Origin: Hemileia vastatrix
Taxonomy: Eukaryota; Basidiomycota; Pucciniomycetes; Pucciniales; Zaghouaniaceae
Direction: 5' to 3'
Length of the DNA: 64,000 nucleotides
Assembly: GCA_030280995.1 (NCBI GenBank)
Contig: JASXTE010000013.1
Span: 12,753,501-12,817,500 of the forward strand
The notes beneath the pieces were generated by a model. That model saw only the letters and a list, made by a program, of their open reading frames with translations. It had not been told where the DNA came from and ran no database searches. A program made the position numbers and the translations under genes. Of this stretch, positions 10,571 to 22,144 are shown one piece after another (position 1 is the stretch's first letter; each line of letters begins with the position of its first letter).

Positions 10571-12813
10571 TGTCAATAGGTCCGGTTGGTCTAGAAGATT
10601 TTTACAGAGGTCCGATGGCGGTGAAGGGTGGAAAAGACTCAAAATTTCACAGAAGTACATAACTTTTATCTTTTATAAATTATTACTCAAGTTAAAGGTA
10701 TGAATATATTACTAATATTACTTAGAAAAAGTAGAATTACGTAATTGTAAATACTAAAGCAGTAATAGTAGTAATGGAAATGATTTGTGGTATATAATAA
10801 ATTGTAAGTTAGTAAAAAGAATGAATCAAAAACAACCAAAATGGGAGGCATTATATAGGCAAAAAGGAGAGAAACTATGGAGCTAGAATTCTATATACAG
10901 AAGTATGAGAGAAGGAAGATTCCAGAATAAGATATTGAAAATATTAAGAATGTTCTATAAAGAATGTGTCAATAAAATGTATTTACTGTATATGCCAAAT
11001 TATTTGATTTATTTTAAATTTTTTATAAATGTCATTTTAAAAAATAATAATTTAAATTTAAATTTTTGTATTAATATATTTTTATTTCACTCCTGACCTG
11101 TCATGAGGACGGTGTTGTGGAATAAAAATATGGGGGACATTAATTTTAAAGTATTTACTAAATTTACTTATTTTAACTAGTTAATTTATTACAAGTAAGT
11201 TATTTAAGTAAATATAATATAATTACTGAAATAAGAATTTAAAGGCTTGGCTTCATCCTAGTAAATAATTAATTATTTACTGGATAAGTCTTGTCAGCCT
11301 GTATATCTCCAGGACTGAGTAAAAAGTAATTATAAGTTATGTTAAACACATGAACTATACATGGGAATAATAAATAAGAGTACACAAATAGTATACATAA
11401 GTAAAATTATGATAATACACAAAAAATGCCATTATAACACCTTATATACACGCATATATCCACCTTTTATAGGTCTTATGTACTTAATATTAAGTTGGAA
11501 TATGTTAGGGTAATCTTAAGAACCTTAAGTATAAGGCTACATAATTTTTAAGTACACTTAAAGCTGTTATATTCATTGTTTTATGCAAAAAACAAGAAAT
11601 GCGCTTTATTTCACTTAAAAGTTGACTATATGCGCTATAAAATTGAGAATATCAAAATTGCGCTTTGACAGATCAATTGGGCTCATTTAGAACTATTGAT
11701 TTGGCTATTTAAATGCATAAAAATAACACTTTTCAAATTTGGTGTTTTTTATGCCAGAAATGGCTTCTGTGTACTGGCCACATACTGCCTGCTTTTTTTC
11801 CCGTGTGAATAGCTTCATTTTTAGCAAAGTTAGCTTTTTCACACTATAATTACCCCACATTCTACGCCCACTGTGGGGAAACACACTAAAATAGGCGACA
11901 GGCGCTTATTTAGTGTCCTAGCTTAATTAATAATGCATTGACCTTGTTTATATGCACTAATTTCATTAATAACCTCACTCTTGGCACTTTATTTCATCAC
12001 CACGCTTAAATTCGCCTAATTTTAGTGAAGGATTTACCCGTGCAAGCGCCTGCCAAGAACTGCATGTAGTTACCCCACATCTCACGCTCTTTTTTAAGTT
12101 TTTGGGTGGTTTCTCAGTCAATCTTGGTTATTTTTGAATGGGAATTTCACGTAGTATAATGTCAGGATTAGCCCCATTATTTCTACAGTAAAACCCCCTT
12201 ATTATTAAGCTATTATTAACCTTAAAAAGTCTCCTTTAGTCTTTAATATTATTGTTTTATACGCATATACTCTCTTTTTGTCTTTTTCTTTAATTTTGAT
12301 GGATTTCCCTTATTATTTCAGGGTTTTGGCGGTTGTTACTCTTCTAATTATGTCATGGGTTACTGGGAATGTTGATGGGAGTGTCTATTAGTTGTTAAGA
12401 GGCGTCTTTAACTGTGTATTGGGTGGTACATCGAGGGAATCATTGGGGAACTCAGTGTGTATAAAAGGAGGAGGTTTTTGGGTTGTGTTTCTTCATTCTT
12501 TATCATTACAATTTAACCAATATAACCAAATAAATTACAATACATATCAATTAATACTTTTATAAGACTTTTGAATAGTATCTGAATTATATAATCTATT
12601 TTTCTACCAACTACAAAGATTGTAAGCCATATATAAGAATAGTGAGAATTATATTACTGAGACCTTTATATTTGATTATATTTTACCACTTAGTGGATTA
12701 AAACTACAGTATTAATATAGGACCATTAAAATCTTCTAGACAACTGACCATTCAAGCTAGTTCACGTCCTTGTACTTGACCTTAGCCTGACAAGTCTAGT
12801 AGCCTGGCTGACA
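10571..12813 (-). mobile_element. Solo LTR, family C, split by another solo LTR
   Basis: Reverse-oriented LTR starting TGTCAATAGGTCC at 10571 and ending TAGCCTGGCTGACA at 12813. It is flanked by TTAAC on both sides (10566-10570 and 12814-12818). Without the inserted family-A LTR and its duplicated 5 bp it is 737 bp. The 14-base piece at 12800-12813 is the inverse of the family-B LTR start (TGTCAGCCAGGCTA), and the next bases share the CCAGTAAAT block, so families B and C are related. No internal coding region accompanies it, as expected after LTR-LTR recombination. Confidence 0.85.
11292..12792 (+). mobile_element. Solo LTR, family A, inside the family-C LTR
   Basis: A 1501-bp LTR starting TGTCAGCCTGTATATCTCC and ending CTTAGCCTGACA. 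It has an exact AGTCT duplication on both sides (11287-11291 and 12793-12797). Length and sequence match the LTRs of A1, A2 and A3. It lies within a few bases of the family-C LTR 5' end. Confidence 0.93.
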
Positions 12814-13016
12814 TTAACCCTTTACCTTTAAAATTTGAAAAAAGAAAGACATAAAATGATATTTTATTAGAATGAATAATATAAAAATAGTTTGTTTGAT
12901 TTCTATTTGTTTTTTTGAGTTGAGTCCATTCCTTTTTCCATGCTATATAATATATTTTTCATGTTTTATTAATATTTTATTTTTTAAAACACTATTACTT
13001 ATCACTCCATTCCTAC

Positions 13017-14146
13017 TGTCAGCCAGGCTATTCCAGGAGCCCAGTAAATGATATGTTAACTTATAGGACCTGAAAGAGGGCGTAAGAATTGTATTTAATG
13101 TATATAAATTAATATTTTATTGTATAATAAAATTATATAAGTATCTTATTACATATAAGTGTTATATTAATTTTATTTTTTATATAAATTTTTTATATAC
13201 ATTTAAATTAAAACATAATATATTTTATATTCTACAAATAATGGTGCATTTTTATGTATTTAATAATTATAAATTTATATTTAATTAATTAAAAACATAT
13301 ATTATAATTATAAGTGTAAAATGGACTTATAATATAATTAAATTAATTAATTATATTTATATATTAAATATCATTTTTTATAGTATTAAACAATAAATAA
13401 TGACACTTCTTTTGACCCATATTTGTGTCAGGAAAACCTAATTAATACTAAATTGAAATTAATTACATATTTTGTTGCATCAAAATATTTTTTGTTTCAC
13501 TTAAAATCCTTAAATCAGACTGTAACATCTGTTTTGAATTATTTTTCTCATAGTTCTTATGTTCCAGGCTTGTTTAGTTATTCACTATTTTTACTTACTG
13601 ATTTGGGAATTAATTGTGGGAAAATTGGATTCTTAATTGGGGTTTTTAATTATTTGTTTCATATTTTTCTCTACATTGTTATGTTTCACTTATTCTTTTA
13701 GATTCTTGTTTCATTCTATTATATTTCTTGTATTTACAAATATAGTAGCGCTTCAGAGGGCCCATTGCCTATAAAAAGGCCTTGGTTAATCCCCTGTAGC
13801 CTCATCATTTACTATACACTCAACAAATTTCATATACTTTTATATTACGTTTATATTCTTTTTATTAGTAATAAAATTCTAATTAAAACTCTATATAACA
13901 AATTAAAGGTTGCTTTAAGTCTGATAGAAATCTCAGTGTCTGCCGCGCATAGCCCTTACTTGAAATAATATTACTATTAATAAAAGCCAATTTTGTGTCA
14001 CCTCTCAACTAAATCGTCGTTGTCTCACTTTAAATAAATTATTTCTTTATTAATTTTATTTTTTTTACATACCTTTAGTGCCTATTTCCCCTTTGTCTTC
14101 TTTTTTGTCTCCCTTTTCTTCCCCTCTTCTAGACAACTGACCAACA
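13017..14146 (+). repeat. B1 5' LTR
   Basis: 1130 bp, TGTCAGCCAGGCTATTCC at the start and GACAACTGACCAACA at the end. It is followed directly by ACTGGGGGCCTTTCC (14147-14161), which sits where the primer-binding site belongs and resembles ATTGGGGACCTTTCC in family A and ATTGGGGGTCTTTCC in family D. Confidence 0.95.
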
Positions 14147-14161
14147 ACTGGGGGCCTTTCC
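14147..14161 (+). promoter_or_regulatory. Putative primer-binding site of B1
   Basis: ACTGGGGGCCTTTCC immediately inside the 5' LTR. The same position in A2 (39346-39360) and D1 (50650-50664) has a very similar sequence. It would pair with a tRNA 3' end of the type GGAAAGGCCCCCA; the tRNA was not identified. Confidence 0.5.
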
Positions 14162-14953
14162 TAAACGACGACGACAAACAACAAACGCACGGACCACCTA
14201 GCAAAAAAGAAACTTTTGCCGTGACCGTGTTTCAAACTTGGGTTCGATATATTAGGTTTATATTATTTTAATTCTTATATTATTTTGAAGTGATTTTTCG
14301 ATCACTATAGTAAGTTCACCTTTGCACCTCTCACTCTTATTACTATATTTTTACTGCAATAACAGTGATTGTGGCTTAATTGCTGATTCACTGAGTGTAA
14401 GTATTCAATTATTATAATTTTTTTTTTACCTAGTTGACTATTATAGAGTGTTTAATTCCTCTTAGTCCTAGAAGAAATTAACATAATTATTAATAAAATT
14501 TTAATTATTAAATTAATTTTTTTTTATTAATTTTTTTGTTCATTTTGGTTGACTTAAATAGTACTTTGTACTTAGTCCCATATATTGCCATATTTAATTT
14601 TGGTAATTTAATTGGTTGAATTAACTTATTTGGTTATTCTCAATTTAACTGTGCAATCCATTTTATTAATAAATTTTTATAAATATTACTTTATATTAAA
14701 TTTTTTTTATATAATTTAATTAATAAAATTTTTTTTTATTTGGAGCAATGATTAACTAACTTTTATTAATTTTTTTTTTAAGAATTAATTAATCTTCCCA
14801 CTATTATGTCCAACAATTTGGCTGAAAAAATGGATAACATGCAAGTGGATGAAATTGAAATTGATTATGATGCTGATACTGTGAGTTCTTCTAAAGTTGA
14901 ACATAACAAATCTTATGCTAACAAGAAAAATTCACATAATTCAGGATGTGGAA

Positions 14954-15487
14954 ATGACAGGAGAAGTAAACAAATTAAACCCCCTTCCCCCAGCACAACA
15001 TAAGGAAGTAAAGCCTCTAGTACCTCAAGAAGGTCTTCCAAAAGGATTCAAAATAAAAAAGCTTCCTCTACCACAACAAATCAGCAACCTGTCCAGTCAT
15101 ATAAAAGAGCTGAAGACAGAAAACATGAGGTACAAAGCAAAAGTAGACACCTTGTGGGATCAGGTTCAAGAACTCAGGAACCAAAATCAGGCCCAGGCCC
15201 CTCCTCAGTTGCCTCCCAATCAGCCTCAGTTTCAGACTCAACCTTCACAGCCACCCAGCTCAACCATCCAAAATCCAAATACTATGGAAGTAGAGCAATG
15301 GAAATGGGATTATCTAATGAGTCACTACCAACAGAATGTGCAACACCCTCCTCCTCATCAGCCTGGCCCATCCAGAACACCCAATTTCCATCCACCTCCT
15401 CATCCCTACCAACAAGGCAGGAGAAAGAAGGCCCAAGCACAATCCCAAACCCAGTCTCAGGGGAAGTTTCCTCCTCTTCCATGGTAA
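14954..15487 (+). CDS. B1 ORF1: short overlapping frame before gag, unknown function
   Basis: 177 aa. The same frame is open further up (to 14897), but 14954 is chosen because it aligns with the ATG of ORF1 in A2 (40018), A1 (28265) and D1 (51246). It lies in the +1 frame relative to ORF0 (ATG 14806) and to gag-pol. The predicted protein has a coiled-coil-like stretch in the middle (SSHIKELKTENMRYKAKV), then a long P/Q-rich segment with a conserved WKWD motif, and ends in PW. The stop codon sits inside ATGGTAAGT, where the ATG (15481) is in the gag-pol frame. I do not recognise the product. It may be a separate protein or the N-terminal part of Gag reached by frameshift or reinitiation. Conservation of motif and position in four copies argues that it is used. 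Confidence 0.6.
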   Translation: MTGEVNKLNPLPPAQHKEVKPLVPQEGLPKGFKIKKLPLPQQISNLSSHIKELKTENMRYKAKVDTLWDQVQELRNQNQAQAPPQLPPNQPQFQTQPSQPPSSTIQNPNTMEVEQWKWDYLMSHYQQNVQHPPPHQPGPSRTPNFHPPPHPYQQGRRKKAQAQSQTQSQGKFPPLPW

Positions 15488-18165
15488 GTAATTTGGTTGA
15501 TAGTCACTTGGGTATGTATTCTAATAAATCTTCTTCTGCAGGTAATATTATTGAACATGGTGAAAGAACAGTTAAACCTGTTAAAAGACAGCTTCCTGTA
15601 ACTAGTAGCCCTATTGATGTAATTAGCAAATTGTCATTTGATGAACCTTTACATTTAACTTCTACTTCTTTAATTAATCCTTCTCTTGCAATTAAAAATG
15701 ATTCTGTTCCCCCTGAAATCTATACCTTAATTGAAAAAACGTCTGAGGAAATATTGAAAGATACCCTTGATTTTAATGTTGTGAAAGACAAACATGTGAG
15801 AGATGTGTTAATCCATGAAAATGATAGATTAAATAATTTACACTTGCAATGTAAAGTGAGTTCTTCTGTACAAGATACAGCTTATTTAAAAATCAAAGAA
15901 ACCTTGAATATTGTTCTTAGTCAACAAAAACAAATAAGAAGTGACCATAGAGCTATCTCAGATAGAAATATCAATCTACATAAGAACTTGAGTGAATTGA
16001 AACCCCTTATTGAAGAAAATTATTCATTCAAAAATGAAATAAAATATCTGCAAAATGAGTTTAAAAAGCTAAAAAATGATTTCCATGCACTAAGTACCAA
16101 ACACTCAGTTTCTGAGGACAGAAATGTTCTATCTCTTACAAAAGTAAATGACCAGATGTCTGAAATTCCAAGAATAAGAAACTATGTGTCTGACCTGCAG
16201 GAAAAGTTCTCAACCTTAACCATCAATAATGAATTAAATGAGATTGCTGTCAATAAACTGCATAAAAATAAAGGGAAAAAACCTGAGCAAAGTTCATCCT
16301 TTCTTCTTCATATTTCAACCATTAAACAAACTGACAATGAGTCTGTAAAATATTTTGCTACTAGCAAAAAATCTTGTGATGGTCATGCACCTGCTGTTTC
16401 TGTAAATAATGAAAATTCTGAACACCTGGCTAAACTTCAGGAATTATTAATAATGAATAATTCAAACCAAAAAGTGGACCATCCCAGTAGTCAGAAAAAT
16501 TGGCCTAAGTTAGACCAATATCCTACCTTTGATGGTGATTCTTCCTCTGATTGGCAACACTTTATCCAAAGAATTGATAATTTAAAGAGATCTTATAAAC
16601 TACCTGATGAGGAAATTGTTTCTAAGCTAATTTCTTTATTTTCCAATGTAGCCTTGATGTGGTATGAATCTGTCCTCTTAGATAACAATCATTATACATG
16701 GAATGATTGGAAATCCTTGATTGAGAATCAGTTTGGTGGTTCAAAATTCAGGTTAGCTCAGCAAAGACTGTATGAGAATACTAGATATGTATCCTCCTCT
16801 GTTGAAAAGCCCATTGTTTTTCTGATGAAAATAACTAAAATCCTTAGAGCAATTGATCCAAAGATAGATTATGATATTTGGAGAGATAAAATCTTGTATA
16901 AATTACCAAATTCTCTTAGGGATTTAATTGTGGCTAGAACTGAGCATGTAAGGGAAAATTCTTCTTTCATTAATATCTGTAATGAGGTACTGCTCAACCA
17001 TAGATATGAACCAAAGAATTACCTTGGTAAATCTTATAATGATCAGAATAAACCTTCTACAAAGCTCCCAGAAAAATCTGGTAAACCCTCTGCCCCAGTT
17101 GCACCTAAAAAATATGCAACAAATACTTGTTACAAATGTAACAAACCGTGGCAGAAGGGTCATGTTTGTGACAAGAAAATTCATCTTGTTGAACAAAATG
17201 AAGACACTGATGAAGTTGAACTTGATGTCAATAATTCTTCTAGTGACTGTGAAAGTAATATCTCCTATGGCAATGAATCTGTTAAAGATGTTTTAATGTT
17301 GGAACAGGATGTCCATTATTTAAATAATATATCTGAAGAATGTGTATTGGATTTATCTTCAGTAGAAAATGCTGAGATAATTAAAGATATTACTAACAAT
17401 TCTATACCTATATCCCCTTTAAAGGCACCTGTTATCATTAATGGTAAAAATGTTGATGTAGTTCTTGATTCTGGTGCTAGAGGAAGTGTAGTGTCTGAAA
17501 AAGCTTTAGATTCAGTGGATAAGGAATATTTGAGTAAATTATTACCTATAACTTCTGAAAAATGGAGAGGGTATGGTTCTACCTTAATTCCTATTGGCAA
17601 ATACAAAACCTCTGTATTCTTCAAATATAATGGTGGTTTTGTCAGAGCTATTTGTGAATTTGTTGTCATGAAAAATGATAATTTAAGCAATTGGTTTATT
17701 ATGGGAAATGTTATTTTAAACATGTTTGGTGTGAAATTGGACCCAGCAAAAAATTGCTTTACCTTAGGAATGAATGGCAGAAGGAAATTCAAAATTTCCT
17801 TTTCTAGAAAACCTTCTGGGCATCTGTTGAAGTCTTGTAACTCACTAATCCAGTGTAAAGGCATAACAACAACTGAAATGGATGATTTATTAAATGAAAT
17901 AAATACTGCTTCTTTTGGTGATCAGTTGACTAGTGAACAAAAGGATTCTATTATTGCCTCTATTACCTCTTTCCCTATGGCTTTTTCTCATGGTTCTCAT
18001 GTCTTGGGAATTGTTCAGGAAGAAATGAAAATTACCTTATCCTGTAATTTGAGTGATATTCCTCCTACTCTTAAGAAAAAACCATATCCTGCTTCTCCAT
18101 CAAAAAGAAAAGATATTGAAGATAATATTGCAACATTATTAAAAATAATATCATTGAGAAAGTAG
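15481..18165 (+). pseudogene. B1 gag-protease (5' part of gag-pol)
   Basis: Start taken at ATG 15481, which overlaps the ORF1 stop; the same frame is open further upstream to about 15006, but that stretch overlaps ORF1 and is less conserved. Encodes a long N-terminal region with coiled-coil-like segments (about 15900-16260). The Gag capsid-like domain is at about 16490-16990 (DWQHFIQRIDNLK, ENQFGG). A zinc knuckle of CX2CX7HXC form lies at about 17128-17172, and an aspartic protease with DSGARGSV at about 17467. An acidic linker joins knuckle and protease. The frame ends at 18165 through a small deletion in the stretch that leads into reverse transcriptase; the expected LLxMGIVEKVD region is shortened and shifted. 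In an intact copy this would be one Gag-Pol polyprotein. Confidence 0.88.
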
Positions 18166-20975
18166 ATGTCACCCCCAAATATTGTGTCATCTCCCCAGTG
18201 TTGATTTCTTATGAAAAAGATAAGGCTAGATTATGTGGAGATTACAGAGCTTTGAACACTTATACTGTTGATGATATCTATCCTTTACCCAGAATTAATT
18301 CAATACATGCTACCTTGCAAGGTGCAAAATTTATTAGTTGTCTGGATGGTAATAAAGGTTATCATCAAGTTCCAGTTGAGAAAAATTCTCAAAACTTTTT
18401 GCTTATTGCTACTCATATGGGAATATATAAGTATGTTAGGATGCCATTTTGCCCTAAAAATGCTCCTTCAGTTTTCCAGAAAGTCATGGATAACACTTTC
18501 CATCAAGAAATTATTGAAGGATGGCTCATGGTTTATATTGATGACATTATTGTTTTTTCTAAAACTTTTGATGAACATATGATTCACTTGAATAGATTTT
18601 TCCAAAAAATGGATGAAATCAATATGACCTTATCCTTAAAAAAGTGTAAATTTGGTTTTCAATCTTTGAAAGTCCTTGGCCATGTTGTGTCAGGCTTACA
18701 AATTTGTGTAGACCAAAACAAAGTTGCTTCCATCCAAAATTTGAAAGCACCAACTTCTGTAAGAGAAATCCAAAGTTTTTTGGGGATGTGTGGCTATTAT
18801 AGACAATATATTAAAAATGATCAGGTCATAGCCTTGCCTCCTACAAAACTGACCGTAAAAGATGTTGCCTTTCTCTGGAATAATGACTGTCAAAAAGCTT
18901 TTAATACATTAAAAAGTTGCTTAATGACAGCCCCTATATTGGCTCTTCCAGATTTTAACAAGCCATTTGTCCTATATACAGATGCTAGCTTTATTGGTCT
19001 GGGTGCTGCCCTTCACCAGAAGCAAATTATTAATGATAAATTCTCAGAGGTTGTAATTTTTTATATTTCAAGAACCTTAAGAAATAGTGAATTGAAATAT
19101 GGTGCCACTCAATTGGAGTGCTTAGCAGTTGTTTGGGCTCTTGAGAAGCTTCATTACTATTTGGATGACCAAAATTTTGAGTTGGTAACTGATTGTAGTG
19201 CTGTGAAGTCCCTCTTAAACCTGAAGACACCTAACAGACATATGTTCAGGTGGCAACTTGCTGTTCAAGAATACAGAGGACGGATGACAATTATCCATAG
19301 GGCTGGTAATGTTCACTCCAATGTTGATATGCTCTCAAGATTGCCTCTGCCGAATAATGACTCAAATCCTGCTTATGTACCTGATGATGATACTGTTCAT
19401 ATCCATGGTATATTTGTAGTAGATATGGAAGAAGAGTTATTGCAATTAATACTGGATTCATATGAGAAGGATTCTGATTTAAATAAATTTTTTACTATCT
19501 TAAATGATCCTAAGAATGCTTCAATTCAAGCATTAATAAAAACTCTTCCTGCAAAATATCAAAATGCTTTGAGTAAAGGAATGTTTTCTATTGAAGATGG
19601 TTATATATATTATAGAAGAAAGCTTACTAATGTAATTGTAATTCCTCCTTCTATGAAAGAAACTATCCTCAAACTTTGTCATGATGACATATTAGCTGGT
19701 CATTTTGATCTTGAGAAAACATTAATTAGAATCAAAAACACTGCATGGTGGGCTAATATGTCTGAAGACACAAAATTATATGTTGAATCTTGTGATTCCT
19801 GCCAAAAATCTAAAAGGTTAACAGGTAAGAGGGCAGGGTTATTACAACATATTGAAGCACCTAATGCTCCCTGACAAATCATTAATATGGATTTTGTCAC
19901 TGGTCTTACTGTTGCAGGTAAAGACAGCTTTAACTCTTGTTGGGTAATAGTAGATAGATTTACAAAAATGTGCAAATTTATTCCAACCCACAAAGATGTA
20001 TCCACCAAAGAATTAGCTTTCTTATTGTGGTCTTATATGTTTAATATTATTGGTTTTCCAAAAGCCATTATCTCTGATAGAGACCCAAAATTTTCTTCTG
20101 AGTTTTGGACCTCTTTGATGGATATTTGTGGCTGTGAGTTGAAATTTTCTACAGCTCACCATCCTCAGACTGATGGTCTAGCTGAAAGAATGATTCAAAC
20201 TCTGGAAGATATGATTAGAAGGTATTGTTCGTTCGGTTTAGAATATAAGGACAATGACAGATTTACTCATGATTGGGTCACTCTATTGCCTGGTCTTGAA
20301 TTTGCATATAATAGCACTGTTCATTCTGTCACTGAGAAAAAGCATTTTGAGCTTTGGTTAGGTTATGTCCCACATACTCCTGCTCAGATTCTCAATAATA
20401 AATTACCTAAGTTGGAACTACACCCTGGTGTAAAAGATTTCATGCAAATGCAACAGCTATGCAGAAAACATGCTCAGAGATGTATTGATAAAGCATTTGA
20501 ATATGAAAAGAAAAGATGGGATAAATCCCATAAAGAATACACATTTAACAAGGGTGATTAAATGTTGATCTCTACTGTCCATTTCAATTTACAAGGTAAC
20601 CACAAATTAAAAGATCCTTTTGTAGGACCATTTGTTGTTAAAAGAATGGTTGGTGATAATGCAGTGGAAGTTGTATTGTATTCTCCATATGATAGGAAAC
20701 ATCCTGTTTTTCCCATTTCTTTGCTTAAACCTTATTCTTCCAACAGTGACTTATTTCACAAAAGAAGGGGAAGACCTAAGAAAAACCCTCAGGAAGTCAC
20801 AGAAACAGCAGAAATTGATAAAATTCTCAATGATAGAATTATCACTTCTGAAAGAGGTATTGAATATTTATTGAGATATAAGAACAAATCATCTGAACAT
20901 GATGCATGGATACCTGGCAAGGAGATTTTAAATCTGCCTACTCTGTTGAAGAAATACAAAAAGAAAAAATCTTAG
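18166..20975 (+). pseudogene. B1 pol: reverse transcriptase, RNase H, integrase, chromodomain
   Basis: Continuation of gag-pol. Reverse transcriptase: LCGDYRALN, CLDGNKGYHQ and the catalytic YIDD at 18534-18545. RNase H: YTDASFIGLGAAL near 18975. Integrase: zinc-binding HHCC region near 19680-19815, then the three catalytic acids in MDFVTG (near 19889), SDRDPKF (near 20078) and AERMIQTLE (near 20180). A chromodomain-like tail at about 20830-20930 (YLLRYKNKS..DAWIPGKEI) would bind histone marks and steer integration. Two nonsense codons interrupt it: TGA at 19872-19874 in place of a conserved Trp before the integrase core, and TAA at 20559-20561 in the GDEVLIS motif. The natural end is TAA at 20973-20975. 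Catalytic residues are all present. Confidence 0.9.
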
Positions 20976-21009
20976 CATTTTTTTTATTGTTTTTTTTAGA
21001 GTGAGAGAG

Positions 21010-22139
21010 TGTCAGCCAGACTATTCCAGGAGCCCAGTAAATGATATGTTAACTTATAGGACCTGAAAGAGGGCGTAAGAATTGTATTTAATGTATATAA
21101 ATTAATATTTTATTGCATAATAAAATTATATAAGTATCTTATTACATATAAATGTTATATTAATTTTATTTTTTATATAAATTTTTTATATACATTTAAA
21201 TTAAAACATAATATATTTTATATTCTACAAATAATGGTGCATTTTTATGTATTTAATAATTATAAATTTATATTTAATTAATTAAAAACATATATTATAA
21301 TTATAAGTGTAAAATTGACTTATAATATAATTAAATTAATTAATTATATTTATATATTAAATATCATTTTTTATAGTATTAAACAATAAATAATGACACT
21401 TCTTTTGACCCATAATTGTGTCAGAAAAAACTAATTAATACTAAATTGAAATTAATTACATATTTTGTTGCATCAAAATATTTTTTGTTTCACTTAAAAT
21501 CCTTAAATCAGACTGTACCATCTGTTTTAAATTATTTTTCTCATATTTCCTATGTTCCAGGCTTGTTTAGTTATTCACTATTTTTACTTACTGATTTGGG
21601 AATTAATTGTGGGAAAATTGGATTCTTAATTGGGGTTTTTAATTATTTGTTTCATATTTTTCTCTACATTGTTATGTTTCACTTATTCTTTTAGATTCTT
21701 GTTTCATTTTATTATATTTCTTGTATTTACAAATATAGTAGTGCTTCAGAGGGCCCATTGCCTATGAAAAGGCCTTGGTTAATCCCCTGTAGCCTCATCA
21801 CTTACTATACACTCAACAAATTTCATATACTTTTATATTACGTTTATATTCTTTTTATTAGTAATAAAATTCTTATTAAAACTCAATATAACAAATTAAA
21901 GGTTGCTTTAAGTCTGATAGAAATCTCAGTGTCTGCCGCGCATAGCCCTTACTTGAAATAATATTACTATTAATAAAAGCCAATTTTGTGTCACCTCTCA
22001 ACTAAATTGTCGTTGTCTCACTTTAAATAAATTATTTCTTTATTAATTTTATTTTTTTTACATACCTTTAGTGCCTATTTCCCCTTCCTCTTCTTTTTTT
22101 TCTCCCTTTTCTTCCCCTCTTCTAGACAACTGACCGACA
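21010..22139 (+). repeat. B1 3' LTR
   Basis: 1130 bp, the same length as the 5' LTR, ending GACAACTGACCGACA. A short purine stretch (GAGTGAGAGAG) just before it is the likely polypurine tract for plus-strand priming. Confidence 0.95.
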
Positions 22140-22144
22140 CCTAC

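Larger units (their letters stand above)
13017..22139 (+). mobile_element. B1: near-complete Ty3/Gypsy chromovirus
   Basis: A 9123-bp element bounded by two 1130-bp LTRs, with an exact CCTAC duplication (13012-13016 and 22140-22144). The interior holds ORF0, ORF1 and one gag-pol reading frame. Only one frameshift and two nonsense codons were seen in gag-pol. The two LTRs differ at roughly twenty positions by eye, about 2 percent, so the insertion is fairly recent but not new. It is the most complete element in the window. Confidence 0.95.

Noticed and set aside
10571..10640. tRNA or SINE-like sequence (GGTTGGTCTAG and GGTCCGATGG resemble A and B boxes)
   Set aside because: No cloverleaf can be drawn, and the TGTCAATAGG start with the TTAAC duplication makes it the end of a family-C LTR.
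15484..15541. A 58-base intron joining ORF1 to gag in B1 (GTAAGT..CTAAT..TTCTGCAG), with a similar one in A2 at 40464-40521 and a 52-base one in D1
   Set aside because: Splicing would recreate TGG-TAA and stop ORF1 again. The sequence encodes conserved residues (V-S at one end, G-N at the other) in the gag frame. A longer splice from the same donor is still possible.
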